This document shows positions 8,090 through 16,283 of a stretch of 32,165 nucleotides of DNA, piece by piece (position 1 is the stretch's first letter; each line of letters starts with the position of its first letter). Origin of the DNA: Deltaproteobacteria bacterium (lineage in GTDB: Bacteria > Desulfobacterota > UBA8473); the NCBI GenBank assembly GCA_003599365.1, contig QZJR01000024.1, positions 1 to 32,165 of the forward strand, read 5' to 3'. A program made the position numbers and the translations under genes. Under the pieces are notes generated by a model. It was given only the letters and a program-made list of their open reading frames with translations, had not been told where the DNA came from and ran no database searches.

Positions 8090-8344
8090 TCAGTTTGCAT
8101 AGATGCTGACTTTCTTTCTGTCTTTCCCCATTCTCTCGTATCTCACCACGCCATCTGTTTTAGCAAATAAGGTGTAATCCTTCCCCAATCCAACGTTCAT
8201 GCCAGGGTGAATCTTGGTGCCTCTCTGACGGACTAAGATACTGCCGGAACTTACCTTTTGGCCACCGAATATTTTGACTCCTAGCCTTTGTCCAGCACTA
8301 TCCCTTCCGTTACCGGAACTTCCCCCTGCTTTTTTATGTGCCAT
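8090..8344 (-). CDS. rpmA: 50S ribosomal protein L27
   Basis: L27 sits near the peptidyl transferase centre. The 84-residue sequence [48 protein letters not shown] is diagnostic. The conserved N-terminus starts directly with AHKK, so there is no cleaved Firmicutes-type leader. A GGAGGA ribosome binding site stands before the ATG. A heptanucleotide repeat array fills the gap to rplU. Confidence 0.98.
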   Translation of the reverse strand: MAHKKAGGSSGNGRDSAGQRLGVKIFGGQKVSSGSILVRQRGTKIHPGMNVGLGKDYTLFAKTDGVVRYERMGKDRKKVSIYAN

Positions 8345-8360
8345 GATGTGTCCTCCATAA

Positions 8361-8398
8361 CCGTTTTCTGTATTCCGTTATCCGTTCACCGTTATCCG
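8361..8398. repeat. heptanucleotide repeat array between rplU and rpmA
   Basis: Five 7-base units can be read on the plus strand: CCGTTTT, CTGTATT, CCGTTAT, CCGTTCA, CCGTTAT, then CCG. The unit differs from the array between proB and proA (TCGTAAA), but length and placement in a short intercistronic gap are the same. It ends 4 bases before the rplU stop codon. Confidence 0.7.
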
Positions 8399-8402
8399 AC
8401 AT

Positions 8403-8714
8403 TTACATCTTTATTTCTTTTATCCTTAAGTTAGTATAGAGTTGACGATGCCCTTGCTTTTTGCGGTATCCCTTCCTTTTTTTGGATTTAAAGACGATTA
8501 TCTTTTTTGCCTTCCCATGTTTGACTATCTCTCCTACGACACAGGCATTGGTCAGAACAGGGGTTCCTACCTCTATTTGATCTCCATTGGCTACCATCAG
8601 GACTTCTTTCAACTCTACTACATCCCCTGTTTCTCCACCTAGCTTCTCAACCCTTAAAAGGTCTCCTTCAGAAACCTTGTACTGTTTTCCGCCCGTTTTT
8701 ACAACTGCATACAT
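8403..8714 (-). CDS. rplU: 50S ribosomal protein L21
   Basis: L21 binds 23S rRNA. The 103-residue protein starts [25 protein letters not shown] and has the basic C-terminal [17 protein letters not shown] segment typical of the family. It is the first gene after a near-consensus promoter with a leader of about 185 bases and is followed by rpmA, obg, proB, proA and nadD in one direction, suggesting one long operon. Confidence 0.97.
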   Translation of the reverse strand: MYAVVKTGGKQYKVSEGDLLRVEKLGGETGDVVELKEVLMVANGDQIEVGTPVLTNACVVGEIVKHGKAKKIIVFKSKKRKGYRKKQGHRQLYTNLRIKEIKM

Positions 8715-8904
8715 CCTGTTGTACCTCCCATTGCCCCTTTAAATATTTCAGATTCCTATCTCGAAAGGCTTTGAAAAACTATGCTTCCCCTGATAGTACC
8801 ATTTAGGAGTACCCCTGAATACGGTTTCATAATTTTTGGATTAAAAGATGAGTGTTTAAGCTAAAAGGGATACTTTTTCAAAGCTCAAGATAAGATAAAT
8901 AATA

Positions 8905-8933
8905 AAAATAAAGTATTTTTCATAACCTGTCAA
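8905..8933 (-). promoter_or_regulatory. sigma-70-type promoter for the rplU operon
   Basis: The minus strand reads TTGACA (perfect -35), a 17-base spacer, then TATTTT (-10). It starts 3 bases beyond the rng stop codon. The predicted transcript would begin near 8898 and carry a leader of about 185 bases before rplU. The leader contains GGGGTAC and GGTACT segments that could pair, so an autoregulatory L21 leader is possible but not shown. Confidence 0.65.
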
Positions 8934-8936
8934 GAA

Positions 8937-10463
8937 TTAAATGCCTGCCTGCCTGTCAACTTCAAATTGTTCCTGATGAAAATCATCTCTTACAGTTACA
9001 ACAATCCTTTTTCTATATTTTCTTTCTAATTCGTCAATTTCAGCTCTTTCCTCCTCCAATAGTAAGTTTGCAATACCGGGGTTTACAAAGACAAATATAG
9101 TGTTTCCCGGAGTCTCTCTTATTTCTCTTTTGATTTCCCTAAGGACCTCATTTAATACAGTTGTTTTGGATTTTATAAACCCTTTGCCCTCACAATAGTA
9201 ACAGGGTTCGCATAGAACGCCACTGAGATTGTCCCTGGTTCTTTTCCTGGTCATTTCTATCAGTCCCAGTTCAGAGATTTTAAGGATGTTGGTTTTCGCC
9301 CTATCCTTTTTAAGGGCTTCCCTTAAGGATTGGAAAACCTTTTCCTTACTGCTCTCCTTCTTCATATCTATAAAATCAATGATAATTATTCCACCGATAT
9401 TTCTAAGCCTCAATTGGTATGCAATCTCCTTAACTGCTTCTAGATTTGTTTTTAGTATGGTATCTTCAGGGTTTCTGCTGCCCACGTATTTTCCTGTGTT
9501 AACATCTATAGCAACCAGAGCTTCGGTTTCTTCAATTACTATATAGCCTCCGGACTTTAACCATACCTTGTTTCCCAATGCCCTTCCAATTTCAACCTCT
9601 ATTCCATATGCATCAAAGATAGGTTCATCGTTTTCGTAGAGTTCTACGGAGTGCTTCAGCTGGGGCATAAAGGTTTCAACAAATTCCAGTATCTTCTGGT
9701 ATTCGCCGGGAGAATCTACAACCAGCCTATCCACATCCTCGGTAAACAGATCGCGAATTGTTCTCATAATCATGTCTAAATCCCGGTGAATAAGACTGTA
9801 GGCAGGGGCGTTGTTTTTTTTATCCAGAATATTGTGCCAGAGCTTAAGTAGAAAATCCATGTCTGTAACTAAATCCTTTTCATTTTTCCCCTCACTCGCA
9901 GTTCGGACAATGGAACCGAACCCCGCCGGTTTGTTTTTTTGTACAATTTCCCTCAGTCGGGCTCTCTCTTTTTCATTTTCAATTCGACGGGATACACCCA
10001 CGTGGTCAACAGTGGGCATAAGCACTAAATAACGGCCCGGAAGGGATATATGGGATGAAACTCTAGCCCCTTTAGAACCGATGGGCTCCTTAGTAACCTG
10101 TACCAGTATTTCCTGTCCCTCATATAGCATATCCTCAATTTGAAGAGGTCGGTTAATAGCCGCCCAAAGACCATTTTCTAAATCAATTCCTGTCTCACCA
10201 TTTGGAATGTGGAGCATTTCTTCAAATTCTTCCAGATCAGAACAGACATCTGAAACGTAAAGGAAAGCGGCCTTGTCCAATCCTATATCTATAAATGCTG
10301 CCTGCATTCCCGGCAGTACCCTGACTACCTTTCCTTTATATATATTTCCAGAGGTTCCCATTTCTGTACGATGTTCGATGTACAGTTCAGCCAAGACCCC
10401 GTTTTCTAAAAGGGCAACCCTGGTTTCTTGCAAATTGGCGTTTATGATTAACTCTACTGACAT
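8937..10463 (-). CDS. rng: ribonuclease G (Rng/CafA; RNase E/G family)
   Basis: This is a single-strand endoribonuclease of the RNase E/G family, used in rRNA 5'-end maturation and mRNA decay. The N-terminus ELIINANLQETRVALLENGVLAELYIE is typical. An S1-like RNA-binding domain follows (GNIYKGKVVRVLPGMQAAFIDIGL). The catalytic core has the paired aspartates in VAIDVNTGKYVG and IIIIDFIDM, and the zinc-link region has CEPCYYCEGKG. At 508 residues it lacks the long C-terminal scaffold of RNase E, which favours RNase G. It follows the TIGR03960-type gene by 6 bases and precedes the rplU promoter. Confidence 0.93.
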   Translation of the reverse strand: MSVELIINANLQETRVALLENGVLAELYIEHRTEMGTSGNIYKGKVVRVLPGMQAAFIDIGLDKAAFLYVSDVCSDLEEFEEMLHIPNGETGIDLENGLWAAINRPLQIEDMLYEGQEILVQVTKEPIGSKGARVSSHISLPGRYLVLMPTVDHVGVSRRIENEKERARLREIVQKNKPAGFGSIVRTASEGKNEKDLVTDMDFLLKLWHNILDKKNNAPAYSLIHRDLDMIMRTIRDLFTEDVDRLVVDSPGEYQKILEFVETFMPQLKHSVELYENDEPIFDAYGIEVEIGRALGNKVWLKSGGYIVIEETEALVAIDVNTGKYVGSRNPEDTILKTNLEAVKEIAYQLRLRNIGGIIIIDFIDMKKESSKEKVFQSLREALKKDRAKTNILKISELGLIEMTRKRTRDNLSGVLCEPCYYCEGKGFIKSKTTVLNEVLREIKREIRETPGNTIFVFVNPGIANLLLEEERAEIDELERKYRKRIVVTVRDDFHQEQFEVDRQAGI

Positions 10464-10469
10464 TTGAGG

Positions 10470-13004
10470 TTATTTTCCTAATTCTGTTTCTGCTCTTAAG
10501 ATTCTTAAGAGCTTTACCTGTTTATCATCCAGGTTTAAAATATGCTCTACCAGCTTAAAAGGCTTTACATCCATTGCCATTCCAGGTCTGATACTGATTT
10601 CAAATGAAAGGTCATCTCCCAATTTGACATCTTCCACCATGAATCGAAGATCAACCTTTCGTATCCCCCCCCTTTTTTTATATAACACAAAGAGACTGTC
10701 TTTACTTAAAAAAGAGGCAACAGCCTCCTTCAGGTTATTGCCATCTGAGGAAAGGGCCTTTATCTGTTTGTCTGGAAAGACCAAGTATTTTATGTTTCTA
10801 ATATTATCAGATATCGGATTGGATTTCAAGGTAATTTCCCAACAATTCAAAATCTTCAATCCTGGTGGAAGCTCTTTATTCAGTCTCTTCTTAAACTCAT
10901 CAGGCGCTATATATCCTTCGATTTCTATATCAACATACTCTGATAAGCTCTCAATACCGACAGGTAAAGCTCCTCCAAAGATTATCCTGGGCAGTGGGTG
11001 AAAACCTTTTGAATATTTCACAGAGATTTTTGCCCTTCTTACAGCTCTTAAGAAAACATTGATCAGTTCCAGATGGCTCAGGAATCTCGCATCGTCCAGT
11101 TTAGAAAACTGTAGTCTATACTTTAGGTATGACCTTACTGCCTGTTGCCGATTCAGGTATTCTAACGGCTCTCTCCTGGGCACGGGACTGGATATTACCA
11201 TTTCGATGTTTTTATTATCGCAGACTCCGCAATTATTACAACCTTCAGTTCGGCAATCCGGGGTTAATACTGTATTTAGTCCCCTCTCCCTTTCCTTTGC
11301 AAGGAACTCCTTGCTAACCAGGCAGTCCAGATGATCCCAGGGAAGAGCTTCATCATAAATAAGCTTTCGCCTGTTATAGAAATCCATGTCCAATCGGGCA
11401 TCCATGAATGCCTTCTCCCACAGATCGTATCTGAAGTGTTCGCTCCAGCCGTCAAGACGGCAACCATACCTTTGAGCATTAATCAGAACCTTACTTAACC
11501 GTCTGTCCCCTCTGGAGAAGATACCCTCCAGGATGCTCAATCTTGGATCCTGCCATTTGAGGCTCAGCCTCTTACCGTTCAGTTTATCTTTTAGAAAGTT
11601 ATGCTTTTCCAACATTTCTTCAAGATTAATCTGGGGTTCCCATTGAAACGGTGTTTGTGGTTTGGGCACAAAGGTGGAGACGCTGACTGTTACATTGCTT
11701 GGAGTGTTTAGACCTTTCCCGCATGAAAGTATTTTTCTGGAAAGATCAACTATTCCCTCAACATCCTCCTCCGTCTCGGTAGGCAGCCCGATCATAAAAT
11801 AGAGTTTGATAGATTTCCAACCGGCGGCAAACACGTTTTTGGCTGTAGCCAAAATATCTTTCTCTGTAATTCCTTTATTGATGGCATCCCTTAATCTCTG
11901 TGTACCGGCTTCAGGGGCGATAGTGATTCCAGTCTTTCGTACCCTCTTTATCTCATTGATCAGCTCCTGGGTAAGGGTTTCAGGCCTCAAAGAGGGAAGA
12001 GATACGGCTATGTTTTCCTTTGAATATCTGCACATTAAATCTGCCATGAGATCAGAGATGCAGGAATAGTCACCGGTATTCAGGGAAAGCAAGGATATCT
12101 CGTCCTGTCCGGTTTTATCCATTGCTTTTTTTACTATCTTTTTGATCGCATCTTCTGATCTTTCCCGAACAGGACGATATGTCATCCCTGCCTGACAGAA
12201 ACGACAGCCTCTGGTGCAGCCCCTGGCAATCTCGAGACTCACTCTATCATGAATAATCTTCATGAAAGGGACGATTAATTTAGTAGGATAGTCTACACTG
12301 TTGAGATCAGAAACCACTCTCTTTTTAATGGTCGAATAATTTTCTCTGAAAGGTACAATCTTCTCAATTGTTCCATCGCTGTGGTACTTTACATCGAAGA
12401 ATGAAGGTATATAGATTCCCTGGATCTTCGACAGATCTCTATACAGGTCTTCTTTTTCTCCGCCGTTCTTTTTCCAATCTTTAAAGCAATCACAGACTTC
12501 CAGAATAACCTCCTCTCCATCGCCAAGGACTATGACATCGAGAAAATCGGCTACCGGTTCGGGATTGAAGGAGCAGGAACCCCCGGCTATAATCAATGGC
12601 CGGCTTTTGTCCCGATCCTTTGCCAGAAAAGGTATCCCGGAGAGGTCTAACATGTTTAGAATATTGGTGTAAGAGAGTTCGTATGGAAGAGTAAATCCAA
12701 TGATGTCAAAGTCTTTTAAGGGGAGAGAAGATTCAAGAGAGGAGAGAGGAATCCCTTTTGTCCTTAAGAGCTCTTCCATATCTGCCCATGGAGCGTAAAC
12801 CCTCTCAGCAGCGATATCCTCTCTCTTGTTAAGGATGTCATAGAGAATCTGAAACCCTACATACGACATACCGATCTCGTAAACGTCCGGGAATGCCAGG
12901 GCGAAAGTCAGGTCTACACCCTTTAAGTCCTTGTGAACGGAGTTGACCTCATTTCCCAGATAACGGGTTAATTTGCTGACCAGCGGAAGAAATTCTTTTA
13001 CCAT
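10470..13004 (-). CDS. TIGR03960-type B12-binding-like/radical SAM protein fused to DUF2344
   Basis: This 844-residue protein has three parts. Residues 1-220 form a cobalamin-binding-like Rossmann region with GFTLPYELSYTNILNMLDLSGIP and IIAGGSCSFNPEP. The radical SAM core has the 4Fe-4S motif CTRGCRFC at about C263, C267 and C270. A C-terminal DUF2344 domain begins near residue 625 (YLKYRLQFSKLDDARFLSHLEL). A second cysteine group, CRTEGCNNCGVC, lies just before DUF2344. The fused form is conserved upstream of rng in several Gram-negative groups; its reaction is unknown to me, though radical SAM chemistry on RNA or protein is plausible from the neighbours. The ATG has AGGAAA upstream, and a promoter is visible. 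Confidence 0.88.
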   Translation of the reverse strand: MVKEFLPLVSKLTRYLGNEVNSVHKDLKGVDLTFALAFPDVYEIGMSYVGFQILYDILNKREDIAAERVYAPWADMEELLRTKGIPLSSLESSLPLKDFDIIGFTLPYELSYTNILNMLDLSGIPFLAKDRDKSRPLIIAGGSCSFNPEPVADFLDVIVLGDGEEVILEVCDCFKDWKKNGGEKEDLYRDLSKIQGIYIPSFFDVKYHSDGTIEKIVPFRENYSTIKKRVVSDLNSVDYPTKLIVPFMKIIHDRVSLEIARGCTRGCRFCQAGMTYRPVRERSEDAIKKIVKKAMDKTGQDEISLLSLNTGDYSCISDLMADLMCRYSKENIAVSLPSLRPETLTQELINEIKRVRKTGITIAPEAGTQRLRDAINKGITEKDILATAKNVFAAGWKSIKLYFMIGLPTETEEDVEGIVDLSRKILSCGKGLNTPSNVTVSVSTFVPKPQTPFQWEPQINLEEMLEKHNFLKDKLNGKRLSLKWQDPRLSILEGIFSRGDRRLSKVLINAQRYGCRLDGWSEHFRYDLWEKAFMDARLDMDFYNRRKLIYDEALPWDHLDCLVSKEFLAKERERGLNTVLTPDCRTEGCNNCGVCDNKNIEMVISSPVPRREPLEYLNRQQAVRSYLKYRLQFSKLDDARFLSHLELINVFLRAVRRAKISVKYSKGFHPLPRIIFGGALPVGIESLSEYVDIEIEGYIAPDEFKKRLNKELPPGLKILNCWEITLKSNPISDNIRNIKYLVFPDKQIKALSSDGNNLKEAVASFLSKDSLFVLYKKRGGIRKVDLRFMVEDVKLGDDLSFEISIRPGMAMDVKPFKLVEHILNLDDKQVKLLRILRAETELGK

Positions 13005-13060
13005 CGGGTTTCCTTTTCTGTGTAAGAATATTAGTAATATGAGCGTTATTTGCTTTTTGG

Positions 13061-13089
13061 ATTAAGCCACATTTGTCTTTCTTTGTCAA
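13061..13089 (-). promoter_or_regulatory. promoter for the radical SAM-rng transcript
   Basis: The minus strand has TTGACA, a 17-base spacer, and CTTAAT as the -10, in the divergent intergenic region upstream of the TIGR03960-type gene. The -35 is perfect and the -10 matches 4 of 6. The leader would be about 50 bases. Confidence 0.5.
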
Positions 13090-13128
13090 GGTGATGCAGC
13101 CTCAATTTTTAAGTACTTGGAAGATTTT

Positions 13129-13149
13129 AACTTCAAGTTGCAAGTTGTG
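13129..13149. repeat. short degenerate heptamer repeat
   Basis: Three 7-base units, AACTTCA, AGTTGCA and AGTTGTG, lie in the divergent spacer. They are similar in periodicity to the two longer heptanucleotide arrays at 5.8 and 8.4 kb, but short enough to be chance. Confidence 0.3.
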
Positions 13150-13220
13150 GTGTTTATGTGGTAAAGTACAGGAAAGTATGGAATAAGTTGTTATACGATA
13201 GCGTTTAAAAGAATTATGCA

Positions 13221-14639
13221 ATGAAATTTCAAATACTTCCGAAAGATAAATGCCCCTGTGGCTCTGGAAATGAATACAGGAAATGCCATTCTCCTAAGAG
13301 AGATAGATCTGACAATAATATGTGGAAGGGGCCTGGATACAAACAGGTTATCTATTTTGGGGATAAAAAAACTGTCAGTGGGTTTCACTTTGATAAAGCT
13401 AAAAGGGGAGAGTTTAAACTTCTTAGAGATGATGACAGAATCCCTTTACCTAGATTTTTCTGTGTAGATGATTCTATTTTAGAATGCAAAGCTATTGTCA
13501 GATACCTATCTATTTCAGTTGAGAACAATACTATTAAGTTTGTTGGCTCAGTGGGTATAAATTGCAATTTGCAATCAGAAATCCCAATTTTAATTGGCTG
13601 CTCCGATATCAATTCGATTAAGAAATTTGAGGCAAACTTTGCAGGAAAACCCATTTCTTATGAAAGAGGAGTATGGAGCATTTATATAGGAGAGGATGAA
13701 AACCCTATCGCCCGTATTAAAAAGCAGCCACAGTGGTTTCGTTACTTGTATGCCTCTGGATATTTAGTTGAGGCGGAGGCAACTGGGGAAATAAACTTTA
13801 GTCTATATGCTAATATAAAAGGTTTTAACCTTTTTACCTTAGCCATGCCTTTTGGTGAAATAGAAATTCCACACCCACAGATTTCTGTCCTAGACCATCA
13901 AACTACATGTCAATTTGAGATCGAAAAGGAAAGAGTGTCTTGGGACCTTATATTACATCAAGATATTTTCAGCGAAAAGAAAAGAGCAAGAAAAGACTCG
14001 AGATTATTCCTTGGTTTTAAAAAGGACGAAGGCGTTGATTTTGAAGATTTCGATGAAAGTGTTCGAAAGCATTTTTTAAACCCAATAAAATTGCGTATTG
14101 GCGTATCGACCCCCGATTTGAGCACTATCATTGGAAAATTCAATGAAATTCTTGATAGAACAATCCGGACAATTTCAGAGGACGGGGGATTCCTATTCGA
14201 GGAAACATCAAATCGAATTCTTGAAGCAGATTTCAGAGATTATGTGCTGACAGTACTAAAAAGCTCTGGCTATTATGCCATTGCCGAACCCTCAAGGAGA
14301 GGAGGGTTTATAGATATTCTGTTAAAAAAAGGTGAATCAGAAAGCATAATCGAGTTTAAAGTATGGGGCCGACGTAAATATAAAGAAGTCATAAAACAGG
14401 TTCTTGACTATGGAACACCTTGGACAACCGAATATGCGACGGTGATAATAAATCCTAACAAAGGTTCAATACTCGATAAATTTGTGGATAATGCAAGGAA
14501 AGCCCCGGGATTCAAATACATTAGCGATGAAAATCAAGACCCAACAGCCCTCCAGAAATTAACCAGTAGTCATTATTTAACGAAATGGGATAGGCATATA
14601 GTAGTAAGTCACCTCATTATAAATACGACAATGTTGTGA
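13221..14639 (+). CDS. SEC-C motif protein with C-terminal PD-(D/E)XK nuclease-like domain
   Basis: This 472-residue protein has no function I can name. Residues 8-26 (DKCPCGSGNEYRKCH) are a SEC-C zinc-binding motif. Residues 30-330 are not recognised. Residues 330-430 look like a PD-(D/E)XK nuclease core: E335 in LEADFRDYVL, D365 in GGFIDILL, and E378-x-K380 in IIEFKVWGRRKYKEVIKQVLDY, followed by a strand-rich ATVIINPNK segment. The ExK lysine is present, so the site looks intact. It stands alone on the plus strand, 168 bases before hsdM, and diverges from the housekeeping operon. Weak ribosome binding site. An accessory restriction or anti-phage role is inferred from context. Confidence 0.7.
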   Translation: MKFQILPKDKCPCGSGNEYRKCHSPKRDRSDNNMWKGPGYKQVIYFGDKKTVSGFHFDKAKRGEFKLLRDDDRIPLPRFFCVDDSILECKAIVRYLSISVENNTIKFVGSVGINCNLQSEIPILIGCSDINSIKKFEANFAGKPISYERGVWSIYIGEDENPIARIKKQPQWFRYLYASGYLVEAEATGEINFSLYANIKGFNLFTLAMPFGEIEIPHPQISVLDHQTTCQFEIEKERVSWDLILHQDIFSEKKRARKDSRLFLGFKKDEGVDFEDFDESVRKHFLNPIKLRIGVSTPDLSTIIGKFNEILDRTIRTISEDGGFLFEETSNRILEADFRDYVLTVLKSSGYYAIAEPSRRGGFIDILLKKGESESIIEFKVWGRRKYKEVIKQVLDYGTPWTTEYATVIINPNKGSILDKFVDNARKAPGFKYISDENQDPTALQKLTSSHYLTKWDRHIVVSHLIINTTML

Positions 14640-14685
14640 TTTTTATCTTTAAATATCGGTAAATCGTATAATCATGTACTGAATG

Positions 14686-14729
14686 CCGGCTGGGATTTAG
14701 CTGGTGCTCACCCCCAGCCGGTCAGCACC
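14686..14729. repeat. strong hairpin with crossing complementarity upstream of hsdM
   Basis: CCGGCTGGG (14686-14694) and CCCAGCCGG (14713-14721) are a perfect 9-bp inverted repeat. Inside the loop lies GGTGCT (14703-14708), complementary to AGCACC (14724-14729) just beyond the stem. In RNA this is an H-type pseudoknot arrangement. It falls between the SEC-C gene and hsdM. No U-run follows, so it is not a standard terminator. An attC-like or other mobile-element end was considered, but the required core sites were not found. Confidence 0.55.
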
Positions 14730-14753
14730 ACGTTATATGCAAAGAAAGATGAT

Positions 14754-14771
14754 CGAGTGTCCGTGTACTCG
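14754..14771. promoter_or_regulatory. small palindrome upstream of hsdM
   Basis: CGAGT and ACTCG flank an 8-base centre (GTCCGTGT), 37 bases before the hsdM ATG. This is a possible operator for a restriction-modification control protein, but no controller gene is visible nearby, so the assignment is weak. Confidence 0.2.
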
Positions 14772-14807
14772 CAAAATAGAGACCTAATTTATAAAAGGGA
14801 TTGATAC

Positions 14808-16283
14808 ATGACCAAAAAAGAGCTTGAAGACTATCTCTGGGGTGCAGCCAATATTTTACGCGGAATGATTGATGCCGCCGACTTTAAGCAGTATATTTTC
14901 CCTTTGCTGTTTTTTAAGCGCATCAGCGATGTATGGGATGAGGAATATCAAACAGCGTTGAATGAAAGCGGAAACGATCTCGACTACGCCTTGTTCCGTG
15001 AAAACCACAGGTTTCAGATACCAAAGGGCTGCCATTGGGAAGATGTGCGAAAGAAAACCGTTGATGTTGGAGCTGCCCTTCAAAAAGCTATCAGCGGTAT
15101 TGAAAAAGCCAACTTTGAAATGCTGCATGATGTTTTCGGCGATGCACAGTGGACGAATAAGCGCCGGATGAGTGATGAGAAAATGCTCGACCTTATTGAG
15201 CATTTCAGCCGGATGAATTTAACGGTCAGTAATGTCCCTCACGACGTCATGGGTGAAGGCTACGAATACCTGATTAAAAAATTTGCAGATGACAGCGGAC
15301 ATACCGCAGCCGAGTTTTATACGAACCGCACAGTCGTAAAACTCATGACCCAGATTACCGACCCTCAAAGCGGTGAAAGCATCTATGACCCTACCTGCGG
15401 AAGCGGCGGTATTTTGCTCTCAAGCGTGCTGCACCTAAAAGAACGAGGCAAGGAATACCGTAATTTAAAGTTATACGGACAGGAGCTGAATCTGATTACA
15501 TCCGCCATTGCCCGTATCAATATGTTTATGCATAATGTGGATGGGTTTCTGATAGTTCAGGGTGATACACTTGATAATCCTCAAATACTGGAAAATGATG
15601 AACTCAAGCAGTTTGATGTAATAATGGCAAATCCGCCATACAGTGTAAAGCGCTGGAATCAGAAAAAATGGATGAACGACCCTTTTGGAAGAAACATCTG
15701 GGGTACGCCACCTCAAGGTTGTGCTGATTATGCTTTTCAACAGCATATTATGAAAAGTCTAAGACCAAATACCGGTAGAAGCGTGGTTCTCTGGCCTCAC
15801 GGCGTATTGTTTAGAGATGCGGAAAGCAATATACGCAAACGCATGATTGAAGAAGATTATGTGGATGCGGTAATTGGCTTGGGCAAAAACCTTTTCTACA
15901 ACAGCAGCATGGAAAGCTGCCTGCTGGTTTGCAGAATGAATAAGCCGAAAGAGAGAAAAGGCAAAATCATATTTATTGATGCCAAAGAAGAATTGCGGAT
16001 TGAAAGAACAAATGCCTGGCTGGAGCCGCCGCATATTAAAAAGATTGCTGATGCCTATTGGAAATTTAAAGATGACGAAGGTTTTGCCAAAGTAATGAAC
16101 AATACGGAAGTGTTGGAAAACTACGGGAACCTGAGCTTACAACTCTATGTAAAACAGGCAAACAACTCCATTGAACACGATACTGGTAAACTGATTGAGG
16201 ATATTAAAGCAGGGCAGAAACAGATCAGTGCTTCGCTTGAAAATTTATTTACTGAACTAAAAAATATTGGAATTGAGGTATGA
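14808..16283 (+). CDS. hsdM: type I restriction-modification system methyltransferase subunit
   Basis: HsdM transfers methyl from S-adenosylmethionine to N6 of adenine in the site read by HsdS; the complex is usually M2S, or R2M2S for cleavage. The N-terminal helical HsdM domain covers residues 1-140 (LEDYLWGAANILRGMIDAADFKQYIFPLLFFKRISD). The methyltransferase core has motif I DPTCGSGG at residues 194-201 and catalytic motif IV NPPY at residues 275-278. The 491-residue length is normal. AAGGGA about 9 bases upstream serves the ATG. The stop overlaps the next ATG by ATGA, coupling it to the YhcG-type gene. Confidence 0.96.
   Translation: MTKKELEDYLWGAANILRGMIDAADFKQYIFPLLFFKRISDVWDEEYQTALNESGNDLDYALFRENHRFQIPKGCHWEDVRKKTVDVGAALQKAISGIEKANFEMLHDVFGDAQWTNKRRMSDEKMLDLIEHFSRMNLTVSNVPHDVMGEGYEYLIKKFADDSGHTAAEFYTNRTVVKLMTQITDPQSGESIYDPTCGSGGILLSSVLHLKERGKEYRNLKLYGQELNLITSAIARINMFMHNVDGFLIVQGDTLDNPQILENDELKQFDVIMANPPYSVKRWNQKKWMNDPFGRNIWGTPPQGCADYAFQQHIMKSLRPNTGRSVVLWPHGVLFRDAESNIRKRMIEEDYVDAVIGLGKNLFYNSSMESCLLVCRMNKPKERKGKIIFIDAKEELRIERTNAWLEPPHIKKIADAYWKFKDDEGFAKVMNNTEVLENYGNLSLQLYVKQANNSIEHDTGKLIEDIKAGQKQISASLENLFTELKNIGIEV

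Noticed and set aside
14684-14740. attC-like integron site before hsdM
   Set aside because: The hairpin followed by CACGTTATATGC recalls attC ends, but GTTATAT does not fit GTTRRRY and no matching RYYYAAC core was found on the other side; no integrase is in the window.
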